A stretch of 29,911 bases of DNA from CAIVND01 sp035532075. Its GTDB lineage: Bacteria; Actinomycetota; Acidimicrobiia; Acidimicrobiales; Bog-793. The translations under genes were made by a program, and so were the position numbers. Positions 24,007 to 29,911 of this stretch are shown piece by piece (the stretch's first letter is position 1; each line of letters opens with the position of its first letter). The notes beneath the pieces were generated by a model. It was not told the origin of the DNA and did no database searches. It saw nothing but the letters and a program-made list of their open reading frames with translations. The stretch is taken from contig DATKRV010000036.1 of NCBI GenBank assembly GCA_035532075.1, positions 1 to 29,911 on the forward strand, read 5' to 3'.

Positions 24007-24831
24007 TCATGAGTGTAGGCCGGAACTCGCCAGAATTTGCTGAGGTGAGGTGTGAAGCGCCTCGGCGACCACCGAGATGAGGTCGGGTCCATCGATATCT
24101 GGCTTTGGAACGACGTTGACCGAATCGGCCGTCACACCCGAGCGTACGATGCCGAATCTGGCACCGAGACAACGGGCGAGTTCCCCGTCAGTCTCGGGGC
24201 GATCCCCGATTACGACGGAGACCCTACCGAGGACCTGTTTCACCAGATCGACCGAGGGAGGATAGGGCTTTCCTGCAACAACTGGTGGTACCCGTGTGGC
24301 GTATTGGACCGCTGCGACGAGTGCTCCCCCACCGGGCAACACGCCGTTGGTCGTTGGGTAGGTTGCGTCATCGTTGGTGGCAAGAAAGGTTGCACCACCA
24401 TTGATGGCACGGCATACCCGCGTGAGTCGATCGAACGTCAACCTCTGGTCCAGTCCGACCACGCAGGCATCGATGCGTTCTGAGTCTTTGAGCAGATCAA
24501 GGTCAACCACATCGATGCCACGCTCGACCAACGCCTCGACGATCCCGGCGCCACCGAGAACCGTCGCCCTCGCGCCCAAAGGCAGCAACGCTGCCGCTGC
24601 CTGTGACGAGCTGAGCAAATCCTCATCTGCAAATTCGATGCCGTGACGTTCGAACTTTGCGCGCATCTCCACCCTTGTTGAAAAGGAGTTGTTGGTAAAG
24701 AAGGCAACGCGGACTCCGCAGGCCCTTAGCGCTCCGATCGCTGCACTCGATCCTGCGATCGGCCTGTCGGCCAACCAGACGACACCGTCAAGATCGACGA
24801 GCCAGCAGTCATCGGTGCCGAGTGTGGTCAT
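24007..24831 (-). CDS. HAD-IIA family hydrolase (NagD/phosphoglycolate phosphatase-like)
   Basis: A 274-residue phosphatase of the haloacid dehalogenase superfamily. Motif I is D13-L-D15-G (WLVDLDGVVWL), motif II is FFTNNS, the lysine of motif III is in VAGKPYPPS, and motif IV is VIGDRPETDGELA. The C2-type cap lies between motifs II and III, which defines subclass IIA. Substrate unknown; relatives act on sugar phosphates, nucleotides or phosphoglycolate. It is the first gene of the run to nadK and diverges from the DUF1015 gene. The start at 24831 is weakly supported by GAGAAG eight bases upstream. Confidence 0.9.
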   Translation of the reverse strand: MTTLGTDDCWLVDLDGVVWLADRPIAGSSAAIGALRACGVRVAFFTNNSFSTRVEMRAKFERHGIEFADEDLLSSSQAAAALLPLGARATVLGGAGIVEALVERGIDVVDLDLLKDSERIDACVVGLDQRLTFDRLTRVCRAINGGATFLATNDDATYPTTNGVLPGGGALVAAVQYATRVPPVVAGKPYPPSVDLVKQVLGRVSVVIGDRPETDGELARCLGARFGIVRSGVTADSVNVVPKPDIDGPDLISVVAEALHTSPQQILASSGLHS

Positions 24832-24909
24832 CTGAGTATCTTCTCATCGACCAAGCCATTTCATGCAATTTGGCGGAAACCGGCAGGCAGGGATGTGCTA
24901 CGAAAGGAT

Positions 24910-26121
24910 ATGACCCGCTTTGAACCTTTTTTAGGACTCCGCTACGACGACGAACTTGCTCGTCTGGCCGAGGTTATTGCACCGCCCTACGACATAGTCG
25001 ATGCGAAAGAACATGCACAGTTGAGCGAGCGCAGCCCGTTCAACGCGATCCATGTCGAGCTACCAGAGCCAGAGGGCGAACGCGACCGATATGGTCACGC
25101 CGCACAGCTGTTCGCCGAGTGGCAACAACTCGGCGTCTTGCGCCGTGACGATGTTGACGCTCTGTATCTCTACCGGATGAGCTTTGTCGATGAGAGCGAC
25201 CAGATGCGATCCACGACGGGCGTCATCGGAGCGCTTGGTATTGATGCCTCCAGCGCGGGAACGGTTCTTCCGCATGAACGGACAATGCCAAAACCAAAGG
25301 GAGATCGCCTTGATCTCCTGCGAGCGACGAAGATCAATGTCTCTCCGATATGGGGCCTCTCTCTCGCCGAAGGACTCGCCGACGTTCTGATCGGCGTCAC
25401 CACCTCCCAGCCCGCTCTCCAGCGCGCGACGGATGACGAGGGGACCACCCACGAGCTCTGGATGGTCACGGACCAATCCATCATCACGCAGATCTGTGAG
25501 CTGATTGGCCTGACGCCGGTGGTGGTCGCGGATGGCCACCACCGGTATGAGACATCCGGGTACTACCGGTCCGAGATACGAGCGCAAAACGGTGATCTGC
25601 CTGGCGACCACGACCTCGTGATGGCACTGATTGTCGAACTCTCCCCTGACGAGCTGTTTGTTCAGGCAATCCATCGGCTCATCAAGGGCCTTGCCGAGGA
25701 CTTTGACATTGTCGCCGGACTTTCGCGCCACTTTGTCATTACTCGCGGCCCCGGCGATATCTCCGACCTCTCACGGTCTCTTGTGCCACATGGGGCTCTC
25801 GGCCTGATCACGCCTGATGGGAACTACCTGCTTGTTCCCACCGCCGAACTCAACGGCGCGGCTGAGGCAGACCTCGATTCAAGCCGACTCGATCTCGCGC
25901 TCGAGGGTTTTCCTGCCCACGAACTCCGCTATCAGCATGGCTCCCATGTCTGCGCTGGACTCGTTGCGGATGGTTTTGCACAGTGCGCCGTGCTGTTGCG
26001 ACCCGCGACGGTTGCCCAGATCGCCGAGACGGCTCGGAGCGGAAATCGCATGCCACCAAAGACTACGTTTTTCAATCCCAAACCACGCACCGGGATGGTT
26101 TACCGACCTCTTGTTGACTGA
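24910..26121 (+). CDS. DUF1015 family protein
   Basis: A 403-residue member of the DUF1015 family, whose function I do not know. Conserved segments are RFEPFLGLRYD at the N-terminus, APPYDIVDA (24-32), LPHERTMPKPKGDRLDLL (120-137), VSPIWGL and VADGHHRYETSGYYR (206-220). The C-terminal part runs to FFNPKPRTGMVYRPL, which is family typical. I prefer the ATG at 24910 because homologues start with a similar short MxRFEPF; a GTG at 24895 would add five residues, and neither start has a well-spaced ribosome site. The gene is alone on the plus strand, divergent from the HAD gene and convergent with the aldolase. The D-G-H-H-R motif suggests nucleotide or phosphate binding, but that is inference. Confidence 0.87.
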   Translation: MTRFEPFLGLRYDDELARLAEVIAPPYDIVDAKEHAQLSERSPFNAIHVELPEPEGERDRYGHAAQLFAEWQQLGVLRRDDVDALYLYRMSFVDESDQMRSTTGVIGALGIDASSAGTVLPHERTMPKPKGDRLDLLRATKINVSPIWGLSLAEGLADVLIGVTTSQPALQRATDDEGTTHELWMVTDQSIITQICELIGLTPVVVADGHHRYETSGYYRSEIRAQNGDLPGDHDLVMALIVELSPDELFVQAIHRLIKGLAEDFDIVAGLSRHFVITRGPGDISDLSRSLVPHGALGLITPDGNYLLVPTAELNGAAEADLDSSRLDLALEGFPAHELRYQHGSHVCAGLVADGFAQCAVLLRPATVAQIAETARSGNRMPPKTTFFNPKPRTGMVYRPLVD

Positions 26122-26172
26122 CAACAGCACACGTCAGAGAGCGACCGGTTGGTCGTGGAGGCGTCGTTGGGG

Positions 26173-27228
26173 CTACGCGACACTCACCGTCGTGTCGAGG
26201 AAGACGTCTTGCACCGCGTTGATCAGCGCGACCCCGTCTCTCTTCGGGCGCTGGAATGCCTTGCGACCGACGATCAGTCCCGTTCCACCCGCCCGTTTGT
26301 TGATTACCGCAGTGCGGACGGCGGCGGCGAGGTCGCTGGCGCCAGCGGACTCCCCTCCCGAATTGATCAATCCGATGCGGCCCATATAGCAGTTGACGAC
26401 CTGCCAACGGGTCAGGTCGACCGGATGGTCCGTCGTCAGCTGGGAGTACACCAAGGGATCTGTTCGGCCAAATTTCAAAGCGGTGTAACCCCCGTTGTTC
26501 TCGGGTTGCTTTTGCTTGATGAGGTCTGCTTCGATCGTGACGCCAAGGTGATTCGCCTGCCCGGTGAGGTCGGCGGAGAGATGGTAGTCCGCCTCTTTCG
26601 TCTTGAAGGCGTTGTTGCGCAGGTAGGTCCACAAGACGGTGAAGAGTCCGTGGCGGTGTGCCTCGGCAAACATCGCAGAGACCTCCTGGATCTGGCGGGT
26701 GGCCTCATCAGAGCCGTAGTAAACCGTCGCGCCGACTCCAGCCGCTCCGAGCTCGACCGCCTGTCGGACGTTTCCAAAGAGAATCTGGTCATATTTGGAG
26801 GGGTAGGTGAGCAGCTCATTGTGGTTGAGCTTGACGATGAACGGAATCTTGTGGGCGTAGCGTCTCGAGACGATGCCAAGGCCCCCAAGCGTGGTCGCGA
26901 CTGCGTTGCATCCCGCATCAATCGCAAGTTCAACAATGTTCTTGGGGTCAAAATAGTCTGGGTTCTTCGCGAAGCTCGCCGCAGCGGAGTGTTCAATTCC
27001 CTGATCGACCGGGAGAATCGAAAGATAGCCCGTCCCACCCAGGCGGCCATGGCTGTAGAGCTGTCCGAGGCTGCGCAGCACGGCCGAACTGCGATCACTC
27101 GCGCCAAAGACGCGGTCGATGAAATCTGGCCCCGGAAGAATCAGGCGGTCAGATGTGATCGCGGTGGCATGGTGCCCAAGCAGACTCTTCGCCTCGTCGC
27201 CGAGCAGCTCCTCGATATCTATGCCCAT
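26173..27228 (-). CDS. fbaB: class I fructose-bisphosphate aldolase, FbaB/DhnA type
   Basis: Cleaves fructose 1,6-bisphosphate to the two triose phosphates through a Schiff base. The probable Schiff-base lysine is K238 in ADLIKQKQPENNGGY; LSADLTGQANHLGVT, LPVDQGIEHS and the end NCYMGRIGLINSGGES ... AVINKRAGGTGLIVGRKAF closely resemble E. coli FbaB. The frame opens with two ATGs (27234 and 27228). AAGGAGG touches the first with no spacer and is six bases from the second, so the second is the real start (351 residues). The gene converges with DUF1015 across 51 bases and lies 112 bases after the TPR gene. Confidence 0.95.
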   Translation of the reverse strand: MGIDIEELLGDEAKSLLGHHATAITSDRLILPGPDFIDRVFGASDRSSAVLRSLGQLYSHGRLGGTGYLSILPVDQGIEHSAAASFAKNPDYFDPKNIVELAIDAGCNAVATTLGGLGIVSRRYAHKIPFIVKLNHNELLTYPSKYDQILFGNVRQAVELGAAGVGATVYYGSDEATRQIQEVSAMFAEAHRHGLFTVLWTYLRNNAFKTKEADYHLSADLTGQANHLGVTIEADLIKQKQPENNGGYTALKFGRTDPLVYSQLTTDHPVDLTRWQVVNCYMGRIGLINSGGESAGASDLAAAVRTAVINKRAGGTGLIVGRKAFQRPKRDGVALINAVQDVFLDTTVSVA

Positions 27229-27234
27229 CGCCAT

Positions 27235-27241
27235 CCTCCTT
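27235..27241 (-). promoter_or_regulatory. Shine-Dalgarno sequence of fbaB (decides the start)
   Basis: A full AAGGAGG lies six bases upstream of the ATG at 27228 and directly abuts the ATG at 27234, so initiation at 27228 is favoured. Confidence 0.75.
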
Positions 27242-27340
27242 CAGACCGGACCCTTCCCGGCTGGCTGCCCGTGCAACCTATCTTCCAAAACCCTATCGAA
27301 CCTCGTCGCGATGGAGCGGGGAAATGTAAAAACGATCCTC

Positions 27341-29200
27341 TCAGCGCAGCGACGCGAGTCGCTCGAGCGCGTCAGAAAGCTCAGAATCAGCATCAACGAC
27401 GCGTCGGAAGAGCTCCCGAGCCCGCGGGACGTCACCACTTCGTTCGTAGAGGTCCGCGAGGGCATACCACTGACGTAGGTGTCGCTCGTGAGGCTTGCGG
27501 ACTGAGCGGCTTGCATGTGGTGTCAAGAGCGCAATCGCGTCGGCTATCTGGCCGCGGTCGGCAAGTGATCCGGCCATGACGAGTCGGCCTTCGGCCAACA
27601 CGTCGCTGCCAGCGCCATTTTGACGGAGTTCGTTCCACAGTTCATTGACTCGATCATGGTTTCGCAATGCCCGTTCACAGTCAGCGAGGACGGGATGTTG
27701 ATCGACCGACTCAGTCAGCTCGTAGAAGGTGGTGAGCTCTCGAATCGCCTCTTTCCACCGACCGAGTCGATAGAAGGTAAGACCATAAAGCTCGCGCACC
27801 GCAGCCACCCTCGGAGTGGTGCGGACGAGTTCACGCAGGATCGTCAGCGCCTCCGGATAACGATCACGACTGTAGGCGCGCGAAGCGTCTGCAAGCCTGA
27901 GCTCTACCCGGGCGAGAAACCTCGCCGGTACTGCAGAGCCAAGTTCGGACGCGACATCGACTGGGAGGTTGCGCCTTCGCTGGGGTCGCTTGGAGGTTGG
28001 CACCCTTGAGGCCGCGATTGCCTGCCGACGTGCCTCGGCACGCTCGTGCGCGGACATGATCGAGGACTCCCCCCCACCTTTGACCGCGAAATGGGCGGTG
28101 GGAACATTCGTGCGTGTCGAATCGGGTGGTGTGGCATCTTGGCGGCGCGCGGACCCTACCGTCTTTCGTGGCGCGACGCGTTCATCGCTAGATGAACTGC
28201 TCAATGACTGGGCACCATGGCGCGTCACGCTCCCCCAGGTTGGGCGGCGCGTACGAGGGTCTTCGCGAGCACGGGTATCCAAGGTCCGACGTCCCAGGTT
28301 CGATGACGAGCTCTGTTGGGTCCTCGAAGGAATATTATTGTCCCGAGATCGCATCGCACGTTGCTCAGGAGCGCGAGATCGCAACTCGCGCGAGACAGCA
28401 CCTCCCGACGGCCTCCTGCGTGGAGCGACTGCACCGGTATCGCTTGGTCGATCGGCGGGTCCTTGCCTTTGCGGACCTGGAGGGCGAAGTGGACGAGAGG
28501 GAATCTTTCGCGACGTCGACCCTTTTAGGGGCCGTGCCACCGCGGCGCGCGACGGCGGATACGCACGTGCTCCCCGATCTCGTGGCGCCACGGGCGCGCG
28601 TCCAGATCGACCGATCCCGCGTGATGCTGGTCTTTCGGATCTCGTCTGGGAGGGGCGCTCGACTCGCGCGAGCCTTCCGGTATCTGAGCCATGAGACGGT
28701 GCCTCCATCTGTCTCCCAAATGGTTGTGAGGCACGTCCGCGACCACGCGACGCGAGACGAGCGGTGCCATCGTTCTGGCGTCGCTTCGGTTGAGGCGCGA
28801 ATCCGCTCTGTGGACGCGAGGTGGTTGGTCGCTGCATGCGAATACGGGTCCCTGATTGCCTCTCTGGGAGATCGCGATCCTCTTGCGCGCGCGTACGAGA
28901 ATTCCTCCCGATGCCCGTCGAGGTGTTGCGCGGACGTGTTGGCTGAGATTTCGGGCGGATTGGACGGCGATCGTTCCCCTCGCCATAGGTCACCGGCGGG
29001 CGCTTTGAGGACGAACGCATCTCAGCGGCCGAGGTTCGCCGGGGTGTCCGAGATTGAAGGCGTGCTCGAGTGGGCTGTTCGGCTCCGGATTTGGATGTAC
29101 GCGCCCGATTCACCCGTGGACCGCTGCGCGGCGGGTATGGGTCGCGCCCTTGGTCAGCGTCACCTTTTCGAGGCGGCCGACCTGTTGATTTCGAAGGCAT
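27341..29200 (-). CDS. tetratricopeptide repeat protein with long arginine-rich disordered N-terminus
   Basis: A 619-residue protein. About residues 1-400 are low complexity: rich in R, S, P, T, G and Q, almost without large hydrophobics, strongly basic, with many short repeats of the style SRP, RPS and GRG. The last roughly 205 residues form ordered helical repeats of TPR type (for example RYPEALTILRELVRTTPRVAAVRELYG then LTFYRLGRWKEAIRELTTF, and WYALADLYERSGDVPRARELF). A similar TPR module with a short basic leader occurs in Acidimicrobiia, but function is not known to me. The start at 29200 is preceded by TAGGGT eight bases upstream. The tail could bind RNA or DNA by charge; its place just downstream of an rRNA operon makes a ribosome link conceivable but unproven. 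A long antisense frame covers the tail; I regard the minus strand as coding because it runs on into the TPR part without a break. Confidence 0.75.
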   Translation of the reverse strand: MPSKSTGRPPRKGDADQGRDPYPPRSGPRVNRARTSKSGAEQPTRARLQSRTPRRTSAAEMRSSSKRPPVTYGEGNDRRPIRPKSQPTRPRNTSTGIGRNSRTRAQEDRDLPERQSGTRIRMQRPTTSRPQSGFAPQPKRRQNDGTARLASRGRGRASQPFGRQMEAPSHGSDTGRLARVERPSQTRSERPASRGIGRSGRAPVAPRDRGARAYPPSRAAVARPLKGSTSRKIPSRPLRPPGPQRQGPADRPSDTGAVAPRRRPSGGAVSRELRSRAPEQRAMRSRDNNIPSRTQQSSSSNLGRRTLDTRAREDPRTRRPTWGSVTRHGAQSLSSSSSDERVAPRKTVGSARRQDATPPDSTRTNVPTAHFAVKGGGESSIMSAHERAEARRQAIAASRVPTSKRPQRRRNLPVDVASELGSAVPARFLARVELRLADASRAYSRDRYPEALTILRELVRTTPRVAAVRELYGLTFYRLGRWKEAIRELTTFYELTESVDQHPVLADCERALRNHDRVNELWNELRQNGAGSDVLAEGRLVMAGSLADRGQIADAIALLTPHASRSVRKPHERHLRQWYALADLYERSGDVPRARELFRRVVDADSELSDALERLASLR

Positions 29201-29221
29201 GAGTAGTGACCCTAATTCGAT

Positions 29222-29248
29222 AGTGGAGCGGTCTATCCACTCCAGTGG
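29222..29248. repeat. overlapping inverted repeats upstream of the TPR gene
   Basis: AGTGGA (29222-29227) and TCCACT (29236-29241) form a 6 bp inverted repeat, and CCACT-CC-AGTGG (29237-29248) forms a second that shares the same half site. The cluster lies 22-48 bases upstream of the TPR start, around its expected promoter, and could be an operator. Confidence 0.3.
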
Positions 29249-29311
29249 TTGTTACTCCGCAATCCCTCTGGCGGTGAGACCGGGGAGATCCATCTGGAGC
29301 GATGAAACGAC

Positions 29312-29357
29312 AACAGCCCCACCGCTGAACTCAGAAGAGATCGGCAGTGAGGCTGTT
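29312..29357 (-). terminator. putative terminator of the rRNA operon
   Basis: On the minus strand AACAGCC and GGCTGTT pair perfectly, and the stem continues with mostly paired bases for about 14 bp before a loop. It begins about ten bases after the 5S gene. The sequence beyond is GTCGTTTC, only a weak T tract. Position right after 5S makes a terminator the most likely role. Confidence 0.6.
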
Positions 29358-29366
29358 TGAAATAAA

Positions 29367-29484
29367 TTCCGGCAGCGCCCTACTCTCCCAGGGAGTCTCC
29401 CCCCAAGTACCATCGGCGCAGGCAGGCTTAACTACCGTGTTCGGGATGGGAACGGGTGTGACCCTGCCGCCATGGCCACCGGAA
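29367..29484 (-). rRNA. rrf: 5S ribosomal RNA
   Basis: The minus strand shows the typical 5S features: CCGGTGGCCATGGCGGCAGG near the 5' end, CCCGTTCCCATCCCGAACACGG in the middle, and a 3' end GCGCTGCCGGAA that pairs with the 5' end in a nine-base helix with two wobbles. About 118 bases; ends are estimated from the helix. Confidence 0.95.
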
Positions 29485-29496
29485 ACTCTAGCTAAA

Positions 29497-29529
29497 CGCC
29501 ACTGATCGCGACGACCGGGATCAGTGGCG
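29497..29529 (-). other. strong hairpin in the 23S-5S spacer
   Basis: CGCCACTGATC (29497-29507) and GATCAGTGGCG (29519-29529) form a perfect 11 bp stem with an 11-base loop. Such stems in rRNA spacers are usual substrates for RNase III-type processing of the precursor. The rest of the spacer (29485-29582) shows nothing else. Confidence 0.65.
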
Positions 29530-29582
29530 CACAGGTCGCCGAAGCGATTCCCTGTGAGCCATCCATAGCGAGCACGAGCGAA

Positions 29583-29911
<329 letters not shown>

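Noticed and set aside
24006..24092. N-terminal extension of the coiled-coil protein frame
   Set aside because: It lies inside the HAD gene and has a different composition; the ATG one base after the HAD stop is the natural start.
26142..26155. CGACC-GGTT-GGTCG hairpin between DUF1015 and fbaB as a bidirectional terminator
   Set aside because: Only a 5 bp core stem and no T tract on either side; too weak to call.
26149..27579. 476-codon plus-strand frame opposite fbaB
   Set aside because: The minus strand encodes an unmistakable FbaB aldolase with full motifs; the plus frame has no recognisable domain and reads as a shadow of it.

Overview
The window looks like a chromosomal core region from an actinobacterium, most likely of the class Acidimicrobiia. 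This is inferred from gene order and protein style, not from a database search. The order TPR protein / DUF1015 / HAD / coiled-coil protein / nadK / recN / pyrG / NUDIX / xerD ... scpA / scpB / rluB / aroH / tyrA / aroA / cmk / plsC ... ispH / DUF512 / der matches the conserved actinobacterial block around pyrG-xerD-scpAB-cmk-der. Base composition is moderately GC-rich. Coding density is very high: many stop/start overlaps, and no gap above 300 bases. The longest gaps are 12755-12931 and 29201-29366.

Layout, left to right. (1) 1-286: a partial small membrane protein gene, then tRNA-Pro(GGG) at 414-491. (2) 555-3649, minus: a DUF512 PDZ/radical-SAM-like protein, der, and a small zinc-ribbon membrane protein. 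(3) 3689-5517, plus: ispH and a family 2 glycosyltransferase, convergent with (4) a sugar-nucleotide epimerase/dehydratase at 5531-6424. (5) 6522-12754, minus: a tight run scpA-scpB-rluB-aroH-tyrA-aroA-cmk-plsC, which mixes chromosome condensation, rRNA modification, aromatic amino acid synthesis, CMP recycling and phospholipid synthesis. (6) 12932-13915, plus: trpS, divergent from scpA. (7) 13953-17728, minus: a DksA-like protein, a site-2 protease, tcuA and tcuB. (8) 17797-24831, minus: HAD phosphatase, coiled-coil protein, nadK, recN, pyrG, NUDIX hydrolase, xerD. (9) 24910-26121, plus: a DUF1015 protein, convergent with a class I aldolase (26173-27228). (10) 27341-29200, minus: a TPR protein with a very long arginine-rich N-terminal tail. 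(11) 29312-29911, minus: the end of an rRNA operon (23S 3' part, spacer hairpin, 5S, terminator-like stem).

With one exception (the coupled tyrosine-branch pair aroH/tyrA plus aroA), neighbours are housekeeping genes linked by conserved synteny rather than by one pathway. Several genes that head transcription units carry a TANNNT box exactly 6 (once 7) bases before the start codon and no convincing Shine-Dalgarno sequence, which suggests leaderless transcripts. I saw no CRISPR array, insertion sequence, phage gene, toxin-antitoxin or defence gene, and no clear candidate for a wholly new multi-gene system. The least explained parts are the TPR protein's disordered tail, the DUF512-der-zinc-ribbon unit, the DUF1015 protein and the tcuAB insertion.
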